This document shows positions 25,703 to 35,396 of a stretch of 64,000 nt of DNA, one piece after another. Under the pieces are notes generated by a model that was given only the letters and a program-made list of their open reading frames with translations, did no database searches and was not told the DNA's origin. Positions within the stretch are counted from its first letter, which is position 1. Each line of letters starts with the position of its first letter. The position numbers and the translations under genes were made by a program. Origin of the DNA: Eubacterium ramulus (lineage in GTDB: Bacteria > Bacillota > Clostridia > Lachnospirales > Lachnospiraceae); NCBI RefSeq assembly GCF_003122485.1, contig NZ_JRFU01000121.1:26857-90856 (forward strand), given 5' to 3'.

Positions 25703-27436
25703 ATGGATATAACAGGAAAAAAATTATTTGTAAAAGCTCTTCTTGAAGAAGGCGTAGATACCGTGTTTGCCTATCCGGGCGGAACGGTAACTGATTTATT
25801 TGATGAATTATATCTGATGGGAAATGGCAAGATTGATCTGGTTTTGCCACGTCATGAGCAGGCGCTGGTTCATGAGGCAGAAGGTTATGCCCGTGAGACC
25901 GGAAAAACAGGCGTATGCCTGGTAACAAGCGGTCCTGGTGCGACAAACACCGTGACAGCCATTGCAGATGCTTTTTATGACAGTATTCCACTGGTTGTAT
26001 TTACCGGTCAGGTACCATTAAATCTGATTGGTAACGATGCATTTCAGGAGGTTGATATCGTCGGTATGACACGCGGTATCACCAAATACAGTGTGACAGT
26101 CCGTGATCGCAAAGATTTGGGAAAAACCATCAAAATGGCATTCCACATTGCAAAAACAGGAAAGCCGGGACCGGTTCTGATCGATCTTCCGAAAGATATT
26201 CAGACTGCAACAGGTCCGTCCGAATACCCGGATCATGTAGACATCCGTGGTTACAAAATTAACGAGGGCGTTCACCTTGGACAGTTGAAAAAAGCGACAA
26301 AATTACTGAAAGTGGCACGCCGCCCGCTAATCCTTGCCGGAGGCGGTGTCAATATCTCAGGGGCTAACGAACTGTTAGAGCAGATCGTAAATATCACACA
26401 TGTTCCGGTTGTTACAACCGTTATGGGAAAAGGCGCGATCCCGTCCGACCATCCGTATTACGTTGGAAGCAGCGGAATGCATGGCCGTTATGCGGCAAAT
26501 ATCGCAGTCAGCAAATGTGATGTGCTCTTTTCCATTGGAACCCGTTTCAATGACCGTATCACTGGTGATCTGAACGAGTTTGCACCAAAGGCCAAGATCA
26601 TTCATGTGGATATCGATGCAGCAGCGATTTCCCGAAACGTTGTGGTAGATGTGCCGATCGTAGCGGATGCAAAAGTTGCCCTGCAGCAGATGTTGGAATG
26701 GGTAGAGCCGAAGGATACTGACGAATGGGTAAAACAGATCGCAGCCTGGGATCATGAGAATCCACTGGAAATGCGCCGTGATAAAGGCATGACACCGCAG
26801 ATGATCATGGAAGGTTTAAATCAGGTTTACGATGAAGTTACATACGTTACTGACGTAGGTCAGCACCAGATGTGGGCAAGCCAGTATCTGGATGTAAATA
26901 AAAATAAGAAGATCATCACTTCCGGCGGACTTGGAACCATGGGATTTGGTTTCCCGGCTGCACTTGGAGCAAAGATGGGACATCGTGACAGAGATGTGGT
27001 ATGTATCACCGGTGACGGTGGATTTCAGATGAACATGCAGGAGATGGCAACCGCTATTGTACAGCAGACGCCGATCACCGTTTGCCTGCTGAACAACTAT
27101 TACCTTGGTATGGTTCGTCAGATGCAGCAGCTATTCTACGGAAAACGTTATTCTGCTACCTGTCTGCGCCGCCGCAAAGGATGTCCGGAACATTGCAAGG
27201 GACCAAATGAAAGTTGTCCGCCATATGTACCGGATTTCATGAAATGGGCAGAGAGTTACGGTGCACACGGCATCCGTGTCACAAAGGAAGAGGACATTAT
27301 TCCGGCACTGGAGGCAGCAAAGAACAATACCGATGCGCCGACTGTCATCGAATTTATGATCGCTACAGAGGAAATCGTACTTCCGATGGTTCCGGGTGGA
27401 AATCCGATGAATAACATGATTCTGAAAAGCAAATAA
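25703..27436 (+). CDS. ilvB: Acetolactate synthase large (catalytic) subunit with a Cys-rich insertion
   Basis: 577 residues. This ThDP-dependent enzyme condenses pyruvate (or pyruvate plus 2-oxobutyrate) as the first common step to valine, leucine and isoleucine. Features: catalytic Glu in LPRHEQALVHEAEGYAR, FAD/central domain ~195-335, and ThDP motif GDGGFQMNMQE...NNYYLGMV. Residues 487-505 read CLRRRKGCPEHCKGPNESC, four Cys where typical enzymes have a short loop. SD GGAGAGAG. ilvN follows after 15 nt. No T-box or leader peptide was seen in the 109-nt upstream gap. Confidence 0.95.
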   Translation: MDITGKKLFVKALLEEGVDTVFAYPGGTVTDLFDELYLMGNGKIDLVLPRHEQALVHEAEGYARETGKTGVCLVTSGPGATNTVTAIADAFYDSIPLVVFTGQVPLNLIGNDAFQEVDIVGMTRGITKYSVTVRDRKDLGKTIKMAFHIAKTGKPGPVLIDLPKDIQTATGPSEYPDHVDIRGYKINEGVHLGQLKKATKLLKVARRPLILAGGGVNISGANELLEQIVNITHVPVVTTVMGKGAIPSDHPYYVGSSGMHGRYAANIAVSKCDVLFSIGTRFNDRITGDLNEFAPKAKIIHVDIDAAAISRNVVVDVPIVADAKVALQQMLEWVEPKDTDEWVKQIAAWDHENPLEMRRDKGMTPQMIMEGLNQVYDEVTYVTDVGQHQMWASQYLDVNKNKKIITSGGLGTMGFGFPAALGAKMGHRDRDVVCITGDGGFQMNMQEMATAIVQQTPITVCLLNNYYLGMVRQMQQLFYGKRYSATCLRRRKGCPEHCKGPNESCPPYVPDFMKWAESYGAHGIRVTKEEDIIPALEAAKNNTDAPTVIEFMIATEEIVLPMVPGGNPMNNMILKSK

Positions 27437-27451
27437 GGGAGGAGAATGGCA

Positions 27452-27949
27452 ATGAAAGACAGATGGATTGCATTATATGTAGAAAACCAGGTTGGTGTTC
27501 TTGCAAAAATCTCCGGTTTATTTGCAGGAAAATCCTACAACCTGAAAAGTCTGACCGTAGGTACGACAGAGGAGGAGGATACTTCCAGAATCACCATCAG
27601 CACAGTGTGCGATGACATTACCTTTGAACAGATTAAAAAACAGTTAAACCGTATGGTTGAGGTTATTAAAGTTATGGATCTGACCGATGTACCGATCCAT
27701 ATGAAAGAGCTTATGTTTGCCAAGGTGAAAAAATTAAGCAACACTGATAAGGCAGAAGTATTCCGAATTGCAGAGACCTTTCATGTAGAGCCGGCAGACA
27801 TCGGAATGGACAGTGTTCTTTTAGAGTGCAAGCTGACAGAGCGCAGAAATAACGAACTGATCGCCTTTTTAAAACAGCGGTTCCAGAGTGTGGAGATTGT
27901 GCGGGGTGGTGCAGTAGCTATCGAATCTATCAGTACTTCCTGTAGATAA
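27452..27949 (+). CDS. ilvN: Acetolactate synthase small (regulatory) subunit
   Basis: 165 residues. N-terminal ACT domain (WIALYVENQVGVLAKISGLFAGKSYNLKSL) and a C-terminal ALS_ss domain. It binds valine and controls IlvB activity. The ATG at 27452 is preferred over 27446: GGGAGGAG (27437-27444) is 7 nt from the former but only 1 nt from the latter. It is translationally linked to ilvB. Confidence 0.93.
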   Translation: MKDRWIALYVENQVGVLAKISGLFAGKSYNLKSLTVGTTEEEDTSRITISTVCDDITFEQIKKQLNRMVEVIKVMDLTDVPIHMKELMFAKVKKLSNTDKAEVFRIAETFHVEPADIGMDSVLLECKLTERRNNELIAFLKQRFQSVEIVRGGAVAIESISTSCR

Positions 27950-28241
27950 TTAATTTAGGAAGCTCGGGTTGGATGTGAAAAAACTGCTGGAAGATGCATT
28001 TTTGCAGTCGCAATGATTAGTAAAAAATACAATTCATGTGAAGAATGGGATATCGGATGAATTATTGAATGAAAATTAATTCATCTTTTGCCTGAAACAC
28101 ATGAAAAAAATGCAGGCATTTTTTGAAAAAGAACTGGAAATGCTCTATGATTTGCTGTATAACAGTACATAGAGAGAAAAAACGTAAATGCAGGAACAAA
28201 AAGTGAAAATTGCAAAATAGATAAGAAAGAAGGATATCACA
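27950..28241. other. Spacer between ilvN and ilvE
   Basis: AT-rich. It holds one 23-codon open frame from 28101 (MKKMQAFFEKELEMLYDLLYNST) without a convincing SD, possibly a decayed gene fragment. No T-box, attenuator or promoter of good quality was seen. Confidence 0.4.
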
Positions 28242-29267
28242 GTGGAAAAGAAGAATATCGATTGGGAAAACCTGGACTTTGGATATCGTCAGACAGACAA
28301 ACGTTTCGTAGCAAATTATAAAGATGGCGCATGGGATGAGGGAACTCTGACCGAGGACGCTACTATCGTATTAAACGAGTGTGCAGGTGTATTACAGTAT
28401 GCACAGACTGTTTTTGAGGGATTAAAAGCATACACAACCGTAGACGGAAAAGTAGTTATTTTCCGCCCGGACTTAAATGCATCCCGTATGGCTGATTCCG
28501 CAAGAAGACTGGAAATGCCAGTTTATCCGGAAGATAAATTCATCGAGGCTGTAGAGAAGACTGTAAAAGCAAATATGGCTTATGTTCCACCATATGGTAC
28601 AGGCGCAACACTTTACATTCGTCCGTATATGTTCGGAAGCAGCCCGGTTATCGGTGTAAAACCGGCACAGGAATATCAGTTCCGTGTACTGACAACACCG
28701 GTTGGACCGTACTTCAAAGGCGGCGTAAAACCGTTAACAATCCGTGTGACAGATTTTGACCGTGCAGCTCCTCACGGAACAGGTCATATCAAAGCCGGAT
28801 TAAACTATGCAATGAGCTTACATGCAATTGTAACTGCTCATGAAGAAGGATATGCTGAGAACATGTATCTGGATGCTGCAACACGTACAAAAGTTGAGGA
28901 GACAGGTGGCGCAAACTTCTTATTCGTTACAAAAGACAACAAGATCGTAACACCGAAGTCTGACAGTATTCTGCCATCTATCACACGTCGTTCTCTGATG
29001 TATGTAGCTGAGCATTACCTTGGACTGGAAGTAGAGCAGAGAGAAGTATATCTGGATGAGGTTCCGAACTTCGTTGAGTGTGGTCTGTGCGGTACAGCAG
29101 CAGTTATCTCTCCAGTTGGCAAGATCGTAGATCATGGTCGTGAGATCTGCTTCGCAAGCGGTATGGATGAGATGGGACCGGTTCTTGCTAAAATGCGTGA
29201 GACATTAGTTGATATTCAGGAAGGCAAGATTGAAGCTCCGGAAGGATGGATTCACGTAATCGAGTAA
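28242..29267 (+). CDS. ilvE: Branched-chain amino acid aminotransferase
   Basis: 341 residues, a class IV PLP aminotransferase. It makes the final step of Val, Leu and Ile synthesis. Features: VLQYAQTVFEGLKAY, FRPDLNASRMADSARRLEMP, the PLP Lys in HIKAGLNYAMSL, and ETGGANFLFV. The length fits the longer bacterial IlvE II type (~340-360). The start is GTG with AAGAAGGA about 9 nt upstream. It sits downstream of ilvBN, which provides context, but has a 292-nt spacer and may use its own promoter. Confidence 0.95.
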   Translation: MEKKNIDWENLDFGYRQTDKRFVANYKDGAWDEGTLTEDATIVLNECAGVLQYAQTVFEGLKAYTTVDGKVVIFRPDLNASRMADSARRLEMPVYPEDKFIEAVEKTVKANMAYVPPYGTGATLYIRPYMFGSSPVIGVKPAQEYQFRVLTTPVGPYFKGGVKPLTIRVTDFDRAAPHGTGHIKAGLNYAMSLHAIVTAHEEGYAENMYLDAATRTKVEETGGANFLFVTKDNKIVTPKSDSILPSITRRSLMYVAEHYLGLEVEQREVYLDEVPNFVECGLCGTAAVISPVGKIVDHGREICFASGMDEMGPVLAKMRETLVDIQEGKIEAPEGWIHVIE

Positions 29268-29336
29268 TCAAAAAAAAGAAGTAGAATTGTTTCAGAGAGT
29301 TTGTAAGATTTCTCACTGTGAATAAATAATGAAAAT

Positions 29337-29385
29337 AAAAAAGAGATTTCCCTGTGGTTATGAGCCATAGAGAAGTCTCTTTTTT
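29337..29385. terminator. Bidirectional terminator between ilvE and the CNNM gene
   Basis: AAAAAAGAGA (29337-29346) pairs with TCTCTTTTTT (29376-29385); an inner CTGTGG/CCATAG-like helix extends it. A-tract and T-tract flanks allow termination on both strands. Confidence 0.8.
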
Positions 29386-29432
29386 GCTGTTATAAAATGA
29401 TAAATGTGATGTCAGCAGATCGGTTTATTTCA

Positions 29433-30728
29433 TTACTGATATCCGTCTTTTGAACCGAAATTTTCAGCTTTAGCAGAAATCTCCGGAAGACGTACATAAA
29501 TCTTCTCAATTCGATGCTTATTCTTTGTGCGCACCTGCAGGAAAATGCCATCCGGTGTCATAATAGATTCCCGAATCTTTGGCAGATGGTCTAACAGACC
29601 GATCATATAGCCGCCGATGGAATCGTAATCATCGGATTCCAGATGCAGGTTCAGTGCATCACTGAAATCTTCCAGATTCATGGAACCTTCCACCAGATAT
29701 TCATGATCCGAAATCTTCTGGATCGGGTCTTCTTCGTCATAGTCGTATTCGTCACGGATCTCTCCGACGATTTCTTCAATCAGATCTTCTAATGTCAGCA
29801 GACCGGCGGTTGTGCCGTACTCATCAAGTACGATAGCAATATTAATGGAAGAGTTTCGCATCTCCACCAGAAGATCCGCCGTGTGTTTGTGTTCGTAAGT
29901 AAAATACGGTTCGCGCATCAGCTCCCGCACGGAGAAATGCTCCCGGTCACATAAAAGCAGGTCTTTGATATTTAAGATACCGATGACATCATCGGTGGTC
30001 TCTTCGTACACCGGCAGACGGGTAAAACGGTCTTCCCGGAAAATATCGAGAATTTCGTCATAACTGCTGTCCACCTGAGCAAAGGTCATATCGATACGTG
30101 GTACCATGACTTCTTTTGCCAATGCATCGCCAAAATCGAATACGTTGTTGATCATTTCTTTCTCTTCGGATTCAATGACACCGGATTCATGGCTGACATC
30201 CACGATGGTACGCAGCTCACTCTCTGTCATGGCCTGCTTGCCTTCGGAAGCTTTGACACCCGTCAGACGAAGTACCAGCATTGCCAGATGATTGATGATA
30301 AAGATGACCGGAGTCAAGACTTTCATCAGGATCCAGATGATGTTACAAAAACGCAGGGAAATTTTTTCTGCCCGCAGAGTTGCAATGGTTTTCGGAGAAA
30401 TCTCACCGAAGATCAGGATCAGTACCGTCAGGATTCCGGTGGCAATTCCGGCACCGGTGCTGCCAAAAATATGAATGGTAAGGGTGGTAGCCAGAGAAGA
30501 AGCGGTCAGGTTGACCACGTTATTGCCGATCAGGATCGCACTAAGCATCTTTGCGGAGTCATCCGTGATTTTCAGTACCCGGGTGGCACGCTTGTTTCCT
30601 TCCTCTGCCAGTGACCGCATACGGATGCGGTTTACGGTAGTCAGTGCCGTTTCCGATGAGGAAAAGAACGCTGATAAACCCAGCAGAATGACCAGTATGA
30701 TTAATTGTATTGTGGAACTTATGTCCAA
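29433..30728 (-). CDS. CNNM/CorC (HlyC/CorC) family membrane protein with CBS domains
   Basis: 431 residues. DUF21/CNNM transmembrane domain (~1-190, with FSSSETALTTVNRIR and IFGEISPKT), a CBS pair (~205-335, with MVPRIDM, TRLPVYEE and DEYGTTAGLLTLEDLIEEIVGEI), and a C-terminal CorC/HlyC domain (~345-420). Such proteins act in Mg2+/Co2+ or Na+ homeostasis. The start is TTG with AGAGAGGTG about 9 nt upstream; no ATG precedes the first helix. It is monocistronic and converges on ilvE. Confidence 0.9.
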   Translation of the reverse strand: MDISSTIQLIILVILLGLSAFFSSSETALTTVNRIRMRSLAEEGNKRATRVLKITDDSAKMLSAILIGNNVVNLTASSLATTLTIHIFGSTGAGIATGILTVLILIFGEISPKTIATLRAEKISLRFCNIIWILMKVLTPVIFIINHLAMLVLRLTGVKASEGKQAMTESELRTIVDVSHESGVIESEEKEMINNVFDFGDALAKEVMVPRIDMTFAQVDSSYDEILDIFREDRFTRLPVYEETTDDVIGILNIKDLLLCDREHFSVRELMREPYFTYEHKHTADLLVEMRNSSINIAIVLDEYGTTAGLLTLEDLIEEIVGEIRDEYDYDEEDPIQKISDHEYLVEGSMNLEDFSDALNLHLESDDYDSIGGYMIGLLDHLPKIRESIMTPDGIFLQVRTKNKHRIEKIYVRLPEISAKAENFGSKDGYQ

Positions 30729-30979
30729 AAATAATTCACCTCTCTAAAATAAATATGTTGCCTGTAAGCACAGCGTGTCACAGATTATGTGTAAAATGCG
30801 CTGTGGGATTACAATTTTTATTCTATATATTACAGGAAACAAATAGGATTTTCAAGGGATTGTTGCGAAAAAAAGAGGTTCTATCCGTCGGATTGTCCGA
30901 ATATATATGTATAACAGAAAAAAATTGTGACAGAAAACATGAGAAATAAAAATCGAAAACAGTAATGGGAGGAAGAAAA

Positions 30980-31354
30980 ATGGAACGAGCTGAAGGAAAT
31001 AACAAGATCGTACTGAAAGTATTGAGTACATTGCTGGTTATGTACATATTAACGGGGGCAGCGCTGTTTTTGCTGGCATTTCTTCTTTATAAAATGGAGC
31101 TGACGGAGAATATTGTCACTATCGGCATTATGGTAATCTATGTAGTGTCGGGACTGCTGGGTGGCATTATTATCGGAAAGCGGATGAAAACGAGACGTTT
31201 TTTGTGGGGGATTCTGATCGGCGGAGCATATTTTGTCGTGTTACTGATCGGTTCCCTGTTGATGAACCAGGGAATTTCCGGTGATGGACTGCATGTTGGC
31301 ATGACATTGATCATGTGCATGGGAGCCGGAATGATCGGAGGAATGATCAGTTGA
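30980..31354 (+). CDS. TIGR04086-like four-helix membrane protein of the SCIFF locus
   Basis: 124 residues with four hydrophobic helices (~10-33, 41-62, 70-90, 100-122) and little else. A membrane family of this type (TIGR04086) is found next to SCIFF loci in Clostridia, and the position here, 150 nt before the precursor peptide, supports that identity. The ATG at 30980 follows GGGAGGA; an in-frame ATG at 30965 overlaps the SD and is unlikely. Possible roles are export or anchoring of the peptide, but this is inference. Confidence 0.75.
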   Translation: MERAEGNNKIVLKVLSTLLVMYILTGAALFLLAFLLYKMELTENIVTIGIMVIYVVSGLLGGIIIGKRMKTRRFLWGILIGGAYFVVLLIGSLLMNQGISGDGLHVGMTLIMCMGAGMIGGMIS

Positions 31355-31464
31355 ATATGTTCAGTTCCCCATTTAAAATGTAAGGGTTTTATATCTGTTT
31401 TGTGAAAAAATGTTTTGCTTTGCATGCGGATAAAAAAAGACTTCCTTTATAGCGGAAAATATGC

Positions 31465-31470
31465 TATACT
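31465..31470 (+). promoter_or_regulatory. -10 element of the SCIFF peptide gene
   Basis: TATACT at 31465-31470 with a weak TTCCTT-like -35 about 17 nt upstream; the start codon lies 38 nt downstream after AAAGGAG. Confidence 0.45.
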
Positions 31471-31507
31471 CTTGACATGTATAATAAAGAAAGGAGTTTT
31501 TCTGACC

Positions 31508-31648
31508 ATGAAACATGTAAAAACATTAAATACAAAAAGATTACAGAACACAGTAAAAAAAGGTGGATGTGGTGAGTGCCAGACATCATGCCAGTCTGCT
31601 TGCAAAACTTCCTGTACAGTAGGAAACCAGAGCTGCGAGCACAAATAA
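31508..31648 (+). CDS. scfA: SCIFF peptide precursor (six Cys in forty-five residues)
   Basis: 46-residue precursor of a ribosomally made, thioether-bridged peptide. It has the conserved leader-like N-terminus MKHVKTLNTKRLQ and exactly six Cys in its second half (GGCGECQTSCQSACKTSCTVGNQSCEHK in two parts). In characterised homologues the adjacent radical-SAM enzyme links a Cys sulfur to the alpha-carbon of a Thr. The family is nearly universal in Clostridia, yet its function is unknown. AAAGGAG lies upstream of the ATG. The maturase gene begins 131 nt downstream. Confidence 0.95.
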   Translation: MKHVKTLNTKRLQNTVKKGGCGECQTSCQSACKTSCTVGNQSCEHK

Positions 31649-31779
31649 GAAAAACAAAACGGATTATGAACAAAGGGCCGTATGCTAAGGCATGCGGTCA
31701 TTTGCACGTTTAGAGGAAAAATAAAAAGCAGCGGAATTTGCTGATTTTATAGACAAAAATAGAAAGAGAGGAACTACAT

Positions 31780-33147
31780 TTGGTTCACCAGTATAAAAAT
31801 AATGGTTATAACATTGTTCTTGATGTAAACAGTGGTGCGATCCATGTGGTAGATGATGTCTCCTATGATGTGATCGCTCTGTACGAAGATCACACACCGG
31901 AGGAGATTGTAGCAGAACTGTCCGGAAAATACAGCGAGGCAGAAGTGAAAGAAGCCTGTGAGGAAGTCGCTTCCCTGGCAGAAGACGGAGAGTTGTTTAC
32001 AAAAGACGAATACGAAAATTACATTATGGACTTTAAGAAACGTCCGACAGTTGTAAAGGCACTTTGCCTGCACATTGCACACGACTGCAACCTTGCCTGT
32101 CGCTACTGCTTTGCAGAAGAAGGCGAATATCATGGTCACAGAGAACTGATGAGTTATGAGGTCGGAAAGAAAGCACTGGATTTCCTGATCGAAAACTCCG
32201 GAAGCCGTCGCAATCTGGAAGTAGATTTCTTCGGTGGCGAGCCTCTGATGAACTGGCAGGTTGTCAAAGATCTGGTAAAATACGGCAGAGAGCAGGAGAA
32301 GCTGCATGACAAGAAATTCCGTTTTACACTGACAACAAATGGTGTATTACTGAACGATGAAGTAATGGAATTTGCAAACAAAGAAATGGGTAACGTTGTC
32401 TTAAGTATCGATGGAAGAAAAGAAGTACACGATCACATGAGACCGTTCCGTAACGGAAAAGGAAGCTACGATATGATCGTGCCGAAATTCCAGCAGTTTG
32501 CAGAGAGCCGCAATCAGGACAAGTATTATGTCCGCGGTACTTTTACTCATTACAATCTGGATTTTGCAGATGATGTCCTTCATCTGGCAGACCTTGGGTT
32601 CAAACAGATTTCCGTTGAGCCGGTAGTAGCAGAGGATTCTGAGGAGTACGCACTCCGTGAGGAAGACCTGCCGAAGCTGTTTGAGGAATATGACAAACTT
32701 GCCGCTGAAATGGTAGAAAGAAAAAAAGCCGGAAAGGATTTCAATTTCTTCCATTTTATGATAGATTTAGAGGGTGGTCCATGTGTGGCAAAGAGATTAT
32801 CAGGATGTGGTTCAGGTACCGAGTACCTGGCAGTTACACCGTGGGGTGATTTCTATCCTTGCCATCAGTTTGTAGGAAATGAAGAATTCCTGATGGGAAA
32901 TGTCTGGGACGGCGTAAAACGTACCGACATTCGGGATGAATTCAAATGCTGTAACGTTTATGCAAAAGAAAAATGCAGAAAATGTTTTGCAAAATTCTAT
33001 TGTAGCGGCGGATGCGCAGCAAACTCCTATCATTTCCATGGACATATCAATGATGCATATGATATTGGCTGTGAACTTCAGAAAAAGCGTATTGAATGTG
33101 CAATCATGATCAAAGCGGCAGAAGCTGAGATGGAGGTAGAAGGATGA
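31780..33147 (+). CDS. scfB: SCIFF maturase, radical SAM/SPASM protein
   Basis: 455 residues. An N-terminal RiPP-recognition-like region (~1-85, wHTH, DVNSGAIHVVDDVSYDVIALY) should bind the SCIFF leader. The radical SAM core has Cys103-x3-Cys107-x2-Cys110 (CNLACRYC) for [4Fe-4S]/SAM. The C-terminal SPASM domain holds further Cys (GPC, GCGSGTEY, FYPCHQF, KCRKCFAKFYCSGGC) for auxiliary clusters. It makes the Cys-Thr thioether in the peptide. The start is TTG, 7 nt after AGAGAGGA. The stop overlaps the secDF start (ATGA). Confidence 0.95.
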   Translation: MVHQYKNNGYNIVLDVNSGAIHVVDDVSYDVIALYEDHTPEEIVAELSGKYSEAEVKEACEEVASLAEDGELFTKDEYENYIMDFKKRPTVVKALCLHIAHDCNLACRYCFAEEGEYHGHRELMSYEVGKKALDFLIENSGSRRNLEVDFFGGEPLMNWQVVKDLVKYGREQEKLHDKKFRFTLTTNGVLLNDEVMEFANKEMGNVVLSIDGRKEVHDHMRPFRNGKGSYDMIVPKFQQFAESRNQDKYYVRGTFTHYNLDFADDVLHLADLGFKQISVEPVVAEDSEEYALREEDLPKLFEEYDKLAAEMVERKKAGKDFNFFHFMIDLEGGPCVAKRLSGCGSGTEYLAVTPWGDFYPCHQFVGNEEFLMGNVWDGVKRTDIRDEFKCCNVYAKEKCRKCFAKFYCSGGCAANSYHFHGHINDAYDIGCELQKKRIECAIMIKAAEAEMEVEG

Positions 33148-35303
33148 AAAAGAAAAAGGGAGTCGTAGTCTTTCTGGTAATGATCATTGCGATGTTACTG
33201 CTTGGCTACTATTCTTATGGTATTGTAAAAGGTACCGCAGCAAAGGACAATGACAAAGGTGTTAAATTAGGCCTGGATCTTGCCGGTGGTGTCAGCATTA
33301 CATACCAGGTAAAAGGCGATGAGACACCGTCTGCAGAGGATATGAGTGATACTGTATACAAACTGCAGAAACGTGTCGAGACTTACAGCACAGAGGCTGA
33401 GGTTTATCAGGTAGGCGATAACCGTATCTCCGTAGAGATCCCGGGCGTATCTGATGCAAACTCAATTCTGGAAGAACTTGGAACACCGGGTACTCTGGAG
33501 TTTAAGACAACAGAGGGCGAGACATTCATGACCGGTGAGATGGTAGCCGATGCACAGGCTGCCACACAGAGTGATACAACAACATCCGGCAGTAAATATG
33601 TCGTTCAGTTAAAACTGAATGATGAAGGTGCTAAGATTTTCTCTGAAAAAACTGGAGAATATCTGAATAAAGTACTGCCAATTTATTATGATGGTGAGTG
33701 TATCAGTTATCCGACGGTACAGAGCCAGATCACAAATGGTGAAGCTGTGATCAGTGGTATGAGCAGTTATGAGGATGCAGAAGCACTTGCTTCCCAGATC
33801 CGAAGCGGTGCTCTGAAACTGGAACTGGAAGAGTTACAGTCTGAGGTCGTTGGAGCAAAACTTGGTTCTCAGGCAATCAAGACAAGTATTATTGCAGCAA
33901 TCATTGGTATCCTGATCATCATTGCATTCATGCTGATCGCATACCGCATTCCGGGACTGGCAGCATCTATTGCATTGCTTATCTATACCGGTATCATTCT
34001 TGCAATTTTACATTTATATCACATTACACTGACCTTACCTGGTATTGCAGGTATTATCCTGTCCATTGGTATGGCGGTGGATGCGAACGTTATTATTTTC
34101 GCACGTATCCGTGAGGAAATTGCAGCAGGACATTCTGTTGCACAGTCCATTGATATTGGATTTAAGAAAGCATTTTCCGCGATCTTTGATGGAAATATCA
34201 CCACATTGATCGCTGCAGCTGTACTTGGTCTGCGTGGATCAGGTACGGTAAAAGGATTTGCAGCAACACTGGCAATCGGTATCGTATTCTCCATGTTTAC
34301 GGCACTGGGAATCTCCAGATGGCTGGTAAAAGCATTGTATGGACTGGGATTCCAGGATAAGATATTTTACGGTGAAAAGAAAGAGCGCAAGAGCGTCAAC
34401 TTCCTTGGAAAACGTGGATTATTCTTCGGAATTTCCCTTGCAGTGATCGTAGCTGGATTTGTTGGCATGGGCGCACACAAAGCTGGTAACGGACAGGCAT
34501 TAAACTTCAGCATGGAGTTTAAGGGTGGTACAGCAACAACTGTTGCATTTGACAAAGATTACACCATTGAGGAGATTGATGATCAGATCGTACCTTATGT
34601 AGAAGAAGTAACCGGCGATGCAAACGTTCAGACACAGAAAGTTGCAGACAGCAACTCTATCATCATCAAGACCAGAACACTGGATCTGGATGAGCGTGAA
34701 CAGCTGGCAACAGCAATGGAAGATAACTTCGGTGTTCAGGAGAGCGATATTACATCTACAAACATCAGCTCCACCATCAGTAGTGAGATGAGAAGTGATG
34801 CAATCGTAGCCGTGATCATTGCGACAATCTGTATGCTGATCTACATCTGGTTCCGATTCAAAGATATCCGTTTTGCAAGCAGTGCGGTTATCGCTCTGGT
34901 ACACGATGTACTTGTAGTATTAGCATTTTACGCATTATCCCAGACATCTGTGGGCAGCACATTCATTGCCTGCATGCTGACTCTGGTAGGTTACTCCATC
35001 AACGCGACCATCGTTATCTTCGACCGTATCCGTGAGAATATGGCTCTGGCAGGAAGTCAGAGAAATACCGATCTGAAAGAGGTCGTAAACAAGAGTATCA
35101 CACAGACATTGTCACGAAGCATCAATACTTCCCTGACAACATTCATCATGGTATTTATGCTATTCATTTTGGGTGTATCTTCCATCCGTGAATTTGCAGG
35201 ACCTCTGATGGTTGGCGTTATCTGCGGTGGATATTCTTCCGTATGCATCACAGGTGCACTGTGGTACGTATTTAAGACAAAATTTTCTAAAAAGAAAAAC
35301 TAA
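33144..35303 (+). CDS. secDF: Fused protein translocase subunits SecD-SecF
   Basis: 719 residues. The SecD half (~1-410) has LGLDLAGGVSITYQV, a P1 periplasmic-type domain and six helices including AVDANVIIFARIREE. The SecF half (~420-719) has FSMEFKGGTATTV and the matching TVIFDRIREN-type motif NATIVIFDRIRENM. The complex uses the proton or sodium gradient to complete Sec export. It overlaps the SCIFF maturase by 4 nt (ATGA), so translation is coupled. Association of secD/F with SCIFF loci is common in Clostridia, hinting at export of the modified peptide, though secDF also serves general secretion. Confidence 0.95.
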   Translation: MKKKKGVVVFLVMIIAMLLLGYYSYGIVKGTAAKDNDKGVKLGLDLAGGVSITYQVKGDETPSAEDMSDTVYKLQKRVETYSTEAEVYQVGDNRISVEIPGVSDANSILEELGTPGTLEFKTTEGETFMTGEMVADAQAATQSDTTTSGSKYVVQLKLNDEGAKIFSEKTGEYLNKVLPIYYDGECISYPTVQSQITNGEAVISGMSSYEDAEALASQIRSGALKLELEELQSEVVGAKLGSQAIKTSIIAAIIGILIIIAFMLIAYRIPGLAASIALLIYTGIILAILHLYHITLTLPGIAGIILSIGMAVDANVIIFARIREEIAAGHSVAQSIDIGFKKAFSAIFDGNITTLIAAAVLGLRGSGTVKGFAATLAIGIVFSMFTALGISRWLVKALYGLGFQDKIFYGEKKERKSVNFLGKRGLFFGISLAVIVAGFVGMGAHKAGNGQALNFSMEFKGGTATTVAFDKDYTIEEIDDQIVPYVEEVTGDANVQTQKVADSNSIIIKTRTLDLDEREQLATAMEDNFGVQESDITSTNISSTISSEMRSDAIVAVIIATICMLIYIWFRFKDIRFASSAVIALVHDVLVVLAFYALSQTSVGSTFIACMLTLVGYSINATIVIFDRIRENMALAGSQRNTDLKEVVNKSITQTLSRSINTSLTTFIMVFMLFILGVSSIREFAGPLMVGVICGGYSSVCITGALWYVFKTKFSKKKN

Positions 35304-35396
35304 GAAAATCCTAAGAAATATCAGATTGTTTCTCTGAATGAAATATGATATTCTATACGAATTAAAGCACAAAAGAGAAGCAACAGGAGGAAAGTT

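Noticed and set aside
28101..28172. 23-codon ORF between ilvN and ilvE
   Set aside because: No convincing SD and no recognisable family; kept only as a note on the spacer.
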